Both the position numbers and the translations under genes were made by a program. DNA of 26,116 nt from NCBI GenBank assembly GCA_964386785.1, contig CAYLUD010000021.1:1-26116 (forward strand), written 5' to 3'. The stretch's first letter is position 1. Every line of letters starts with the position of its first letter. The notes under the pieces were generated by a model, which worked only from the letters and a program-made list of their open reading frames with translations, did no database searches and was not told the DNA's origin. Origin of the DNA: SZAS-3 sp964386785. GTDB taxonomy: Bacteria; Chlamydiota; Chlamydiia; Chlamydiales; JAAKFR01. Positions 13,651 to 21,010 of this stretch are shown here, piece after piece.

Positions 13651-15003
13651 GTGAACTTGCCTGTATTTCTCATACTGCTTATTGGGCTCCAGTTGATCTG
13701 TTGGTGGGTAGGGAAACGAGCTGGGCGTCACATGGAGGGTGTGGAGGATTACTTTCTTTCGAATCGCTCCGTGACCTGGTTCCCCTTAATGATGACGTTT
13801 ATAGGAGGTCAGGTGGGTGGCGGGTTGCTCCTTGGAGCGGCTCAAGAAGCTTCGCACATGGGGTGGTGGGTCATTCTGTATCCTTTAGGGCAAGTATTGG
13901 GTATTCTATGGCTAGCACTCGGATTAGGAAAACGAATGGCTCGTTTTTCGGTGTCCACTATTGCACAAATCTTTACGGCTGCTTACCAATCTATTGTACT
14001 ACAGCGGGTCGCCTCTGTGCTATCTATGGTTTCGTTATTCTTAATTTTAGTAGCTCAGATATTAGCTACAAAAAGTTTTTTGGTTAGCTTAGGTATCTCT
14101 AGTATACCTCTATTTTTATTTTTTTGGTCTTGCGTGCTCAGCTATACAGGTATGGGGGGCTTTAAGGCCGTGATCAAGACAGATGTGATCCAAGCTTCCT
14201 TTTTTGTCTTTTTGTTCGGATGTGCTTTTTTTATGTCATCGACTTCTCCTCAGATGATCTCGATGGAATGGAGCCCTGCGACCCCCTCCTGGTCTTTATG
14301 TATGGCCTGGTTGATCATGCCCCTCCTATTTGCTACCCTAGAACAAGATATGGGACAGCGCTGTTTTGCTGCAAAATCCCCACGTACCCTCCGATGGGCT
14401 GCCGTAGGAGCATCTTTGGTCACCTTGGCGGTCTGCTTGGTTCCTATTTATTTTGGGATACTCAGTCGTTCGTTAGGGATTTCTGATAGCGATCCAGGTA
14501 GTTGTTTGATGGGAGTTCTTGCGATCACCACTTCTCCTATGTTGACAGCAGCAGTAGGAGCTGCGGTGCTAGCAGCTATTTTGGCTACATCAGACTCTTT
14601 GCTTCAAGCCATCTCTTCGAATATAGCTCTTGATTTTTCATGGTTTCGACAACAATCGTTATCTCGCATTCGTTGGATTGCTCCCATCCTAGGCTCCGTA
14701 GCCATTTTGCTCTCATTTTGTTTCGATTCGGTAGTGGGTCTTTTGATTCAGGCCTACGAGCTCTCCGTCTGCACCTTAAGTGTACCGCTCTTATTTGCCT
14801 TGTTCAGGAAAGGGCCCCTCCCTGCGCGAGCGGCATGGGGAGCAATTCTGGGAGGCGGGGGAGTGTTTGCTGTGACTCGCTTCTTCCCAAATGCACCCAA
14901 AGAAATTCTAGGAATGGCGGCTTCTTTACTTGGCTACGTAGTGGCAGATTTTGGGTTTTTATGGAGTAGATTTCGCTCTAAGCCAGGTTCGTTGCCTTCC
15001 TAG
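13651..15003 (+). CDS. Sodium:solute symporter (SSS family)
   Basis: A 450-residue inner-membrane protein with about 12-13 hydrophobic segments. The N-terminus fits the SSS family: VEDYFLSNRSVTWFPLMMTF followed by IGGQVGGGLLLGAAQEA, equivalent to the unwound TM1 region that binds Na+ and substrate. Also present are GGFKAVIKTDVIQA and the TM8-type LAAILATSDSLLQAISSNIALD. The substrate is unknown; family members carry proline, pantothenate, sugars or other solutes. GTG start with AAGGGATG upstream. The stop overlaps the stop of the carbonic anhydrase gene (CTAG). Confidence 0.9.
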   Translation: MNLPVFLILLIGLQLICWWVGKRAGRHMEGVEDYFLSNRSVTWFPLMMTFIGGQVGGGLLLGAAQEASHMGWWVILYPLGQVLGILWLALGLGKRMARFSVSTIAQIFTAAYQSIVLQRVASVLSMVSLFLILVAQILATKSFLVSLGISSIPLFLFFWSCVLSYTGMGGFKAVIKTDVIQASFFVFLFGCAFFMSSTSPQMISMEWSPATPSWSLCMAWLIMPLLFATLEQDMGQRCFAAKSPRTLRWAAVGASLVTLAVCLVPIYFGILSRSLGISDSDPGSCLMGVLAITTSPMLTAAVGAAVLAAILATSDSLLQAISSNIALDFSWFRQQSLSRIRWIAPILGSVAILLSFCFDSVVGLLIQAYELSVCTLSVPLLFALFRKGPLPARAAWGAILGGGGVFAVTRFFPNAPKEILGMAASLLGYVVADFGFLWSRFRSKPGSLPS

Positions 15004-15620
15004 AAGGGCTCGCTATCGAGTAATGGCAGAAATTTTTTCTGTTTCCAAGAATAGGTGAGTATTTCCCCATGCTCTACTTCGAAAAACCAGAGGTGAATCA
15101 TCAATTGCTTGGATTCAATCCGTTCTCGAATCCACGGAAATGAGAGACAATTGGCATAGGAAATCTGAAGAGCTTCTTTGGCGTAGATGTCTGGCTCGTT
15201 GTGCGGAGGATGTTTTTTTTGTAAAATGGAGACCCAATTACTAATGAAGTCTGTAGGGCCTATTTCTGCATGACGAACCAAAGAAAGAATGCCGCCACAT
15301 CGGCTGTGCCCGAGTAAAATCAAATGGGGTATCTGTAACATGCGAATTCCAAATTCCAGTGCCGCACTTGTCCCATGATAACCCTGATCTTTTTCAAACG
15401 GAGGAACAATATTTGCTACATTCCGTACTACAAATAAATCACCGGGATCGCATTGTAAAATCAGCGCCGGATCCACTCGAGAATCACAACAGGATACCAC
15501 CATAGCGTCTGGACGTTGTCCCTGCTCAAAAAGCAGGCGCATGATCGACGTTTCTCCCTTCGCGTATTGTTGACGAAAGAGGCGATATCCTTCTAAAAAT
15601 TTATCAAATGGACCTGTCAT
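15000..15620 (-). CDS. Beta-carbonic anhydrase
   Basis: A beta-class carbonic anhydrase (about 206 residues), a zinc enzyme interconverting CO2 and bicarbonate. The zinc site is visible as the Cys and Asp of VVSCCDSRVDP and the His and Cys of GHSRCGG. GTSAALEFGIRMLQIPHLI between them is also typical. ATG 15620 overlaps the glycosyltransferase stop (ATGA) and has GGAG just upstream. The frame is open back to 15656, but those starts have no site. It is translationally coupled to the glycosyltransferase, an unexpected pairing. Confidence 0.94.
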   Translation of the reverse strand: MTGPFDKFLEGYRLFRQQYAKGETSIMRLLFEQGQRPDAMVVSCCDSRVDPALILQCDPGDLFVVRNVANIVPPFEKDQGYHGTSAALEFGIRMLQIPHLILLGHSRCGGILSLVRHAEIGPTDFISNWVSILQKKHPPHNEPDIYAKEALQISYANCLSFPWIRERIESKQLMIHLWFFEVEHGEILTYSWKQKKFLPLLDSEPF

Positions 15621-16687
15621 GTTCTCCATTCTGTTGGGATTAGAGATTGAAAGCAATCTTGGAATGCATGTCGAGAATGAAAGGATAGGTACGCTTGCTG
15701 CATGGCAGCAAGCTTAGCGTGCACAGAAGGAGAATTCCAAATCTGCTCTAGTTCTGAAAAAAAAGAGGGCGAGTCCCAGTTAACAATTAATTCTTGTAGA
15801 TCGAATTGCCTGAGCTCTTCAGCCATCCAGGTGTCTTTCATCACAAGAGGTATTTTTCCTAGAAAGATCGCCTCAACAAAAATGCCAGAAGTGCGACGCT
15901 GATATCTCTCTGGAGAATAGGGGAGCAAAAGAGCATCCGCTGAGCGAAGCGTATCCCAGTAACTCTCTGGACATAAGGAGGCTCGATGCCGCTCAATCGT
16001 TAGGGTTGGAGGGGAAGGTATCGAGACCGCTTCGGAACACATGAGCGTAAAGTGCGCCACACCAGATAGCCCGCAGAGTTGTTGGATCCAGGAGGTCCCT
16101 TTTTCTAGACGTGGTTCCCCTAAAAATAACAACTTGCGAGTTGTAGGAGCTTGCATAGCTGCATAAGGGGGAGTGTGGGGTAGAGGTAGCACGTGAAATG
16201 ATACACTGAGCTGATCGCTCAAAAAATGAGCAATCAAAGCGGAATCGGAAAGAAAGCGCAGAAAAGGAAATTTTTTTTGCAATTTTGGAATCCAAAACCG
16301 CAGCGATGCCCGATCCCTTGGGCGCTTCCAAATGTGGTCATCTCGGAATAAGATCCAGGGCGCATCAGTAGCTTTCCCAAAGCAAAGTAGAGCGTTGCAA
16401 AAAGCCCTAAAATCTCTTCTTACAAATGTTTCGATAAAAAAAATCCTTTTCTCTCCTTTGGCTCGTCGTACGAATTGTGCCGCAGCAAGGTGCAACTGTA
16501 ACGAAGAGGTCAAGGGGGGGAACCAAGGAGTCCAGTGAGGTTGCAAGGGCTGTAGTTGGTGTGTTTTTGACAGATATACTTGATACGTACCCCCAATATC
16601 TTCTATAGCTTCTTGAGCTCCTTGATGATAATGAAACGGGTGGCCCACATAATCTTTCACACGTGGAGCAAAGGCATGGACGATCAT
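15617..16687 (-). CDS. GT-B-fold glycosyltransferase
   Basis: A 356-residue protein with the layout of a GT4-like glycosyltransferase. The N-terminal half includes an acceptor-type segment. The C-terminal nucleotide-sugar domain begins near KLLFLGEPRLEKGTSWIQQL and includes SADALLLPYSPERYQRRTSGIFVEAIFLGKIPL, which covers the E-x7-E-type region (here GIFVEAI). It has no signal sequence or membrane segment, so it is probably cytosolic or peripheral. Donor and acceptor are unknown. First gene of a two-gene unit with carbonic anhydrase; a 50-base divergent gap separates it from the alanine symporter. Confidence 0.72.
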   Translation of the reverse strand: MIVHAFAPRVKDYVGHPFHYHQGAQEAIEDIGGTYQVYLSKTHQLQPLQPHWTPWFPPLTSSLQLHLAAAQFVRRAKGEKRIFFIETFVRRDFRAFCNALLCFGKATDAPWILFRDDHIWKRPRDRASLRFWIPKLQKKFPFLRFLSDSALIAHFLSDQLSVSFHVLPLPHTPPYAAMQAPTTRKLLFLGEPRLEKGTSWIQQLCGLSGVAHFTLMCSEAVSIPSPPTLTIERHRASLCPESYWDTLRSADALLLPYSPERYQRRTSGIFVEAIFLGKIPLVMKDTWMAEELRQFDLQELIVNWDSPSFFSELEQIWNSPSVHAKLAAMQQAYLSFHSRHAFQDCFQSLIPTEWRT

Positions 16688-16692
16688 AGAAG

Positions 16693-16708
16693 TAGCATTT
16701 TAATGCTA
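16693..16708. promoter_or_regulatory. Palindrome between divergent genes
   Basis: TAGCATT and AATGCTA flank two T, a perfect 7+7 inverted repeat, in the 50-base gap between the glycosyltransferase and symporter starts. The position suits an operator or overlapping -10 elements shared by both directions. No regulator assigned. Confidence 0.4.
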
Positions 16709-16737
16709 AAATCGGTAAAATCAATCCTTTTCTCATC

Positions 16738-18060
16738 ATGATATTTGACCTGTTATCAGCTTTGGATCGTTTTTTTTGGGGCTATGTGGCCTTTGTGCTC
16801 ATTCTCCTACTGGGAATTGGACTGACGATTCAGAGTCGGGCGATCCAAATCCGGCGACTTCCTTATATCTTCTCGACGTTTTGGAGGCTCTTGCTGCAAC
16901 GACAAGAGGGTCGAGGAATCCATCCTGTCAAAGCTTTTTTTGCTTCCACGGGGGGGATGATTGGTATAGGGAATGTGGTAGGTGTCGCAACAGCAGTTCA
17001 GCTGGGAGGTCCTGGCGCGCTATTTTGGTTTTGGGTTGCGGGATTGTTAGGCGGCATTCTTAAATATAGCGAGATTTACCTTGGACTCAAATATCGAGTA
17101 GAAAATACTCAGGGAGGGTATGACGGTGGTCCCATGTACTATCTCCGTCGCGCATTTGGGGTGAAGTGGGTTTCTATTTTGTCCGCTATTCTTCTCTGTG
17201 TGTATGGGGTGGAAATTTATCAATTCTCCGTTGTCACCAACAGTATTCATGAAAATTGGCATTGGAATACGGAGTGGGTGGTAGGAGGACTCATTTTACT
17301 AGTCCTCTGGGCTGGTATTGGAGGCATTCGTAGAATTAGCGAGATTTGCAGCTGGGTCATTCCTCTATTTATTCTCTTTTATTTGGGCATGGGCATTACG
17401 ATTTTGTGTATGGAAATCAATCAGATGCCAGCCTTATTGCACTCTATTTTTCGTTCTGCTTTCACTGGGCATGCTGCCATCGGAGGCTTTATTGGAAGTT
17501 CCATGCTGATGGCAATTCAACATGGAATTGCTAGGGCTTCGTATTCCGCGGATATTTGCATTGGCTATGACTCAATCATTCAAAGCGAATCACGCACTTC
17601 CGTTCCGGAAAATCAGGCTGCTTTGGCGATCTTAGGCGTATTCATTGATAACATCATCTGTTCCATTACGATTCTGACCGTACTTGCTTCTGGTGCTTGG
17701 AAGATGGTAGGAGAGGGATCTGAAATTGTGCAGTTTGCCTTTGCTCAGTACTTTCCTGGGATGGATCTCTTCCTTCCTTTCTTTTATTTTGTTGTAGGAT
17801 ACACCACGTTGATTGCGTATTTTTCTGTAGGAGTCAAATGTTGCCGCTATCTCCTTCCAAAATCAGGGAAGTGGGTCTATTCTTTCTTTGCATTAGCGAT
17901 GTTTATCCTGTTTTCGTATGTCCCACAAAGCAAAGCATTGCTTGTGATGTCTGTGTCTGGTTCTATGTTGCTCATTATTAATCTTTTGGCTATTTTCAAG
18001 CTGAGAAAAGAAATTGGATTCCTCGAATCGCCGATTGAGATCCCAGTCCAAGGTCAATAG
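16738..18060 (+). CDS. Sodium:alanine symporter (AGCS family)
   Basis: A 440-residue inner-membrane carrier with about 11 hydrophobic segments. It takes up alanine or glycine with Na+. Family-typical stretches include FFASTGGMIGIGNVVGVATA, GGPGALFWFWVAGLLGGILK, YSEIYLGLKYR, GGPMYYLRRAFG and GIARASYSADICIGYDS. The C-terminus is short and charged. The gene corresponds in kind and neighbourhood to the D-alanine/glycine permease next to lspA in Chlamydia, though here the duplicated island separates the two. ATG 16738 chosen; the upstream gap is only 50 bases. Confidence 0.94.
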   Translation: MIFDLLSALDRFFWGYVAFVLILLLGIGLTIQSRAIQIRRLPYIFSTFWRLLLQRQEGRGIHPVKAFFASTGGMIGIGNVVGVATAVQLGGPGALFWFWVAGLLGGILKYSEIYLGLKYRVENTQGGYDGGPMYYLRRAFGVKWVSILSAILLCVYGVEIYQFSVVTNSIHENWHWNTEWVVGGLILLVLWAGIGGIRRISEICSWVIPLFILFYLGMGITILCMEINQMPALLHSIFRSAFTGHAAIGGFIGSSMLMAIQHGIARASYSADICIGYDSIIQSESRTSVPENQAALAILGVFIDNIICSITILTVLASGAWKMVGEGSEIVQFAFAQYFPGMDLFLPFFYFVVGYTTLIAYFSVGVKCCRYLLPKSGKWVYSFFALAMFILFSYVPQSKALLVMSVSGSMLLIINLLAIFKLRKEIGFLESPIEIPVQGQ

Positions 18061-18110
18061 GCCTATTTGCCATCATTAAGATAGATAACTATTTGATAAA
18101 ATAAAGATTT

Positions 18111-18141
18111 GCATTACGCCTAAAAAAGGTGAGCGTAATGC
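18111..18141 (+). terminator. Hairpin after the alanine symporter
   Basis: Arms GCATTACGC (18111-18119) and GCGTAATGC (18133-18141) form a perfect nine-base stem with a 13-base loop, 50 bases after the symporter stop. There is no T-run, so it may be a transcript-end stabilising hairpin or protein site instead of a classical terminator. Confidence 0.4.
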
Positions 18142-18227
18142 ACACACAGGTTGCTGATCTTGGTTGCGGTAGAATGATCTATGTGATTTTCATTGTGATA
18201 TTACATTTTTTAATCGCGCGTTACGCA

Positions 18228-18256
18228 TTTACTCAAAATTAATACTATGGCATACT
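18228..18256 (+). promoter_or_regulatory. Promoter of duplicated gene, copy A
   Basis: TTTACT (18228-18233), 17-base spacer and CATACT (18251-18256), with TGG before the -10 box (extended -10). This implies a leader of about 150 bases, containing a 25-codon ORF (18301-18378, MSSYLWNFIW...) before the gene. Confidence 0.5.
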
Positions 18257-18411
18257 AATTGCATATATTAAATGTTGTAAAAGCAATGCAGGCTAAAATT
18301 ATGAGTTCGTACTTGTGGAATTTTATTTGGTTTTGCTTTCAAAAAGAAAAAATAGTAGCAGATTCTCTATTCAATTAGGGTCTATACATATACAGTAAGG
18401 AGACAAAACTT

Positions 18412-18987
18412 ATGACTGCAGCAGAGAGTTCGAGTGCCTATCTACCAGGTGTCCCTGTACCAGCGGCCCTTGGCAATCTACCAGCGGGCCATGGCAATGT
18501 CCCTGTACCAGCGGCCCATGGCAATGTCCCTGTACCAGCGGCCCATGGCAATGTCCCTGTACCAGCGGCCCCTGCCAATCTACAAGGGGGCCAACATCCC
18601 CCACCTTCCCATACTTGTACGGACGATATCATGCAGGGCTTGTTCGCATTTGTTGCTATAAGCTCATTAGTATTGTTTGTTGGTGGTATGGTAGTATATT
18701 CAGCTGCTAGATATAGATATTCTTGGGCTATCAAAAGTGTAGTTCCTATTACCCTGACATACGCCGCATTGGTCACTCTTGGTGTACCGGCTGTTATCTA
18801 CTCATTCAAAAGTCGTAGCGTACTTCCCAGTATCATCATGGTGGCTTTTGCTGCTACCCTCGTCGCATTATCGATTTGTGCGCTGCGTGGACATATCTCT
18901 TTGCGACCATTTCTACTAGGCGCTCGCGTCACTACTTTTTTGGGAACAACCATAGCGGGTCTTTCCTTGGCGTTTTCCGCCAAATGA
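18412..18987 (+). CDS. Four-segment membrane protein with Pro-rich repeat tail, copy A (191 aa)
   Basis: ATG 18412 has AAGGAG eight bases upstream. Residues 1-70 are polar and Pro/Ala-rich, built from a nine-residue repeat (GNVPVPAAH) plus degenerate copies, ending PPPSHTCTDD. Residues about 75-190 contain four hydrophobic segments in two pairs: GLFAFVAISSLVLFVGGMVV, VVPITLTYAALVTLGVPAVI, IIMVAFAATLVALSICAL and FLGTTIAGLSLAF. There is no signal peptide or enzyme motif. The pattern of a long cytosolic tail plus paired hydrophobic hairpins resembles chlamydial Inc proteins, which are inserted in the inclusion membrane by type III secretion. That is inference. It is identical to copy B from the last repeat onward. 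Confidence 0.8.
   Translation: MTAAESSSAYLPGVPVPAALGNLPAGHGNVPVPAAHGNVPVPAAHGNVPVPAAPANLQGGQHPPPSHTCTDDIMQGLFAFVAISSLVLFVGGMVVYSAARYRYSWAIKSVVPITLTYAALVTLGVPAVIYSFKSRSVLPSIIMVAFAATLVALSICALRGHISLRPFLLGARVTTFLGTTIAGLSLAFSAK
18447..18573 (+). repeat. 27-bp minisatellite inside copy A
   Basis: Three consecutive 27-base units (18493-18519, 18520-18546, 18547-18573), the first two identical and the third with one change. Two degenerate units precede them (a GVPVPAAL unit and a shortened GNLPAGH unit). Each codes nine residues. Copy B retains only one full unit (19467-19493) and one partial unit (19446-19466). Confidence 0.93.
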
Positions 18988-19242
18988 AGATAGATCGATG
19001 TTGTTCGATCCTAATCTCCACGTAGAAAGCTGTTGGGAGATGCCTCACGTGTTCCAGACAAATACAAGTACGCATACATTTTCTCTGCGTTTTCAGAAAC
19101 GGAGGTAACATCCCAGACGTGTAAAGTGTTTATGTGTAGATTTTTAAAAATTGTATATACAATTATTTCAAACACAATCTTGTCCACAGATCCTTGTGAT
19201 TTTCATTGTGATATTACATTTTTTTTAATCGTGCGTTACGCA

Positions 19243-19271
19243 TTTAATCAAAATTAATACTCTGATATACT
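19243..19271 (+). promoter_or_regulatory. Promoter of duplicated gene, copy B
   Basis: TTTAAT (19243-19248), 17-base spacer and TATACT (19266-19271), preceded by TGA (extended -10). The -10 is closer to consensus and the -35 weaker than in copy A, so the two copies may differ in strength. The leader ORF seen in copy A is cut to nine codons here. Confidence 0.5.
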
Positions 19272-19427
19272 AATTGCATATGTTAAATGCTGTAAAAGCA
19301 ACGCAGGATAAAATTATGAGTTCGTACTTATGGGATTTTATGTGATTTTGCTTTCAAAAAGAAAAAAATAGTAGCAGATTGTTTATTCAATTAGGATCTA
19401 TACATATACCGTAAGGAGACAAAACTG

Positions 19428-19907
19428 ATGCCAGACATTTTCGATATCCCTGTACCAGCGGCCCCTGGCAATGTCCCTGTACCAGCGGCCCCTGCCAATC
19501 TACAAGGGGGCCAACATCCCCCACCTTCCCATACTTGTACGGACGATATCATGCAGGGCTTGTTCGCATTTGTTGCTATAAGCTCATTAGTATTGTTTGT
19601 TGGTGGTATGGTAGTATATTCAGCTGCTAGATATAGATATTCTTGGGCTATCAAAAGTGTAGTTCCTATTACCCTGACATACGCCGCATTGGTCACTCTT
19701 GGTGTACCGGCTGTTATCTACTCATTCAAAAGTCGTAGCGTACTTCCCAGTATCATCATGGTGGCTTTTGCTGCTACCCTCGTCGCATTATCGATTTGTG
19801 CGCTGCGTGGACATATCTCTTTGCGACCATTTCTACTAGGCGCTCGCGTCACTACTTTTTTGGGAACAACCATAGCGGGTCTTTCCTTGGCGTTTTCCGC
19901 CAAATGA
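19428..19907 (+). CDS. Four-segment membrane protein with Pro-rich tail, copy B (159 aa)
   Basis: Paralogue of the 191-residue protein. ATG 19428 has the same AAGGAG. Its first seven residues (MPDIFDI) are unlike copy A (MTAAESSSAYLPG). It has only about 1.7 nine-residue repeats, and from PVPAAPANLQGG onward it is identical in protein and DNA. The tail before the first hydrophobic segment is 32 residues shorter. If the tail faces the host cytosol, copy number would set the length of the exposed region. Family not recognised. Confidence 0.8.
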   Translation: MPDIFDIPVPAAPGNVPVPAAPANLQGGQHPPPSHTCTDDIMQGLFAFVAISSLVLFVGGMVVYSAARYRYSWAIKSVVPITLTYAALVTLGVPAVIYSFKSRSVLPSIIMVAFAATLVALSICALRGHISLRPFLLGARVTTFLGTTIAGLSLAFSAK

Positions 19908-19952
19908 AGATAGATCGATGTTGTTCGATCCTAATCTCCACGTAGAAAGCTG

Positions 19953-20282
19953 TTGGGAGATGCCTCACGTGTTCCAGACAAATACAAGTACGCATACATT
20001 TTCTCTGCGTTTTCAGAAACGGAGGTAACATCCCAGACGTGTAAAGTGTTTATGTGTAGATTTTTAAAAATTGTATATACAATTATTTCAAACACAATCT
20101 TGTCCACAGATCCTTCTGAGGATACTAGTGTAAAAATTAAAAAATTTTTGAAAAATAAAATTGATTTCACATGTCAGGTGACTGATTTCGAAAAATTTAA
20201 ATCATTCCGATTTTTTCATTTCAACATGCAGAATGTGGTAGCATCTTTTTCTGAAGCATGTTTCTGTATAGCTAATAAGTAA
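19953..20282 (+). CDS. Hypothetical 109-aa ORF across the duplication boundary
   Basis: An ORF from TTG 19953 with no good ribosome-binding site. The first 54 codons lie in duplicated unit B and the rest in unique DNA (DFEKFKSFRFFHFNMQNVVASF). In unit A the same beginning (TTG 19033) is cut off at the junction and ends after 74 codons with an unrelated tail. It is aromatic- and Cys-containing, with no motif recognised. If real, unit A carries a truncated duplicate. It may equally be non-coding 3' sequence. Confidence 0.25.
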   Translation: MGDASRVPDKYKYAYIFSAFSETEVTSQTCKVFMCRFLKIVYTIISNTILSTDPSEDTSVKIKKFLKNKIDFTCQVTDFEKFKSFRFFHFNMQNVVASFSEACFCIANK

Positions 20283-20336
20283 TTTTTATTTAAAAAAAAA
20301 TTAGAATGTAATAATGTCTATTTATAGAGGTTATTT

Positions 20337-20690
20337 ATGTCTGGTTTTGAAATATTATTATTAATAATACTTGGATCCATTGCTTTTTTTCATCTTTTGT
20401 TCACCGTGGCTCTCATCATCCTATTGGGAAGAGGAGTGCGATTATTAGGATATGTAGAAGATCGCATTTCTCAATTTGAACATGCCTTGCAGGGGAGCAG
20501 ACATCATGAATGTTCTTGCTGCAAACAGAGCGATTGCCCTTGCTGTAAACCGCATGGATCTTGTTTTTCCTGTCATCACGAGGGAGAGACACACACTCGC
20601 CAAGGATGGGTCGATTTGGCAGCTCAGTTTACTGCCCTTGCCATGGCTGGCATGGATATGTGGAAAGGTTATCGCCATAGGAGGAGATAA
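20337..20690 (+). CDS. Single-span membrane protein with Cys cluster (117 aa)
   Basis: ATG 20337 is preceded by AGAGG. One N-terminal hydrophobic segment (about residues 5-31, ILLLIILGSIAFFHLLFTVALIILLG) is followed by a short amphipathic helix (VEDRISQFEHALQ). A dense Cys/His block (about 55-82) has CSCCKQ, CPCCK and CFSCHHE. A short tail (WVDLAAQFTALAMAGMDMWKGYRHRRR) ends in a basic cluster. The Cys block could bind metal or form disulfides; no known zinc-finger family is recognised. Its TAA shares a base with the ATG of the next gene (TAATG), so the two are probably co-expressed. Confidence 0.75.
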   Translation: MSGFEILLLIILGSIAFFHLLFTVALIILLGRGVRLLGYVEDRISQFEHALQGSRHHECSCCKQSDCPCCKPHGSCFSCHHEGETHTRQGWVDLAAQFTALAMAGMDMWKGYRHRRR

Positions 20691-20878
20691 TGTTTGGATA
20701 TCATCGTTATTCTAGCTCTAAGGTTAGTAGTTTTGTGACAGGAGCGGTCATTGGAGGGGTTGTGTTGGGTGCAGCTGCTTTATTGTGTTCCTCTAAAAAA
20801 GGAAAGCAGTTAAGAAAAAAGCTCAAAAAACAAGCCGCAAACACAGTCAAATGGGCAACAAAACGAATCCATAGATAA
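20690..20878 (+). CDS. YtxH-like small membrane protein (62 aa)
   Basis: ATG 20690 follows GGAGGAG and overlaps the previous stop. Residues about 13-33 (FVTGAVIGGVVLGAAALL) form one Gly/Ala-rich membrane segment, followed by a strongly basic amphipathic stretch (KKGKQLRKKLKKQ). That is the YtxH/general-stress-protein-like layout. Function of this family is poorly defined. It probably works with the Cys-cluster protein encoded just upstream. The next gene, nrdR, has its own promoter. Confidence 0.7.
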   Translation: MFGYHRYSSSKVSSFVTGAVIGGVVLGAAALLCSSKKGKQLRKKLKKQAANTVKWATKRIHR

Positions 20879-20961
20879 GGGTGCGTCTGATCTTTTCTGC
20901 AAATGCAAGGATGCAGATATTATGAAATTTCCTGGTGTAATTCGGAATTTTTTGTATAGAG

Positions 20962-20989
20962 TTGACTTTTTTTAGATTCCGCGTATGAT
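20962..20989 (+). promoter_or_regulatory. Promoter of the nrdR-dksA-lspA operon
   Basis: TTGACT (20962-20967) and TATGAT (20984-20989) are separated by 16 bases, 21 bases before the nrdR ATG, leaving a leader of about 15 bases. Five or more following genes seem to depend on it. Confidence 0.65.
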
Positions 20990-21010
20990 GCCGCCTCTAG
21001 GTTCCCTGAC

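Larger units (their letters stand above)
18182..19194 (+). repeat. Tandem duplication, unit A (1013 bp)
   Basis: First of two directly abutting units. It starts at TGTGATTTTCATTGTG and contains promoter, leader, a membrane-protein gene and about 200 bases of downstream DNA. From about 18554 to 19194 it is identical to unit B (offset 920). The first 230 bases differ from unit B at roughly 18 positions. Unit A is longer because it has more 27-bp repeats. Confidence 0.95.
19195..20115 (+). repeat. Tandem duplication, unit B (921 bp)
   Basis: Second unit, beginning at the same TGTGATTTTCATTGTG sequence exactly where unit A ends, and ending at GATCCTT (20115), after which unique sequence begins. 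The junction 19194/19195 has essentially no extra bases. Confidence 0.95.

Noticed and set aside
13701..14969. Plus-strand ORFs of 128, 88 and 109 aa inside the symporter gene
   Set aside because: Shadows of the SSS gene; no ribosome sites or independent similarity.
18493..18573. CRISPR-like array
   Set aside because: The units are contiguous without spacers and are in frame with a protein; this is a minisatellite.
18434..18661. Second plus-strand ORF over the 27-bp repeats, and an antisense ORF at 18438-18776
   Set aside because: The 27-bp period keeps all frames open, so these are shadows. The frame starting at 18412 has the ribosome site and the membrane domain.
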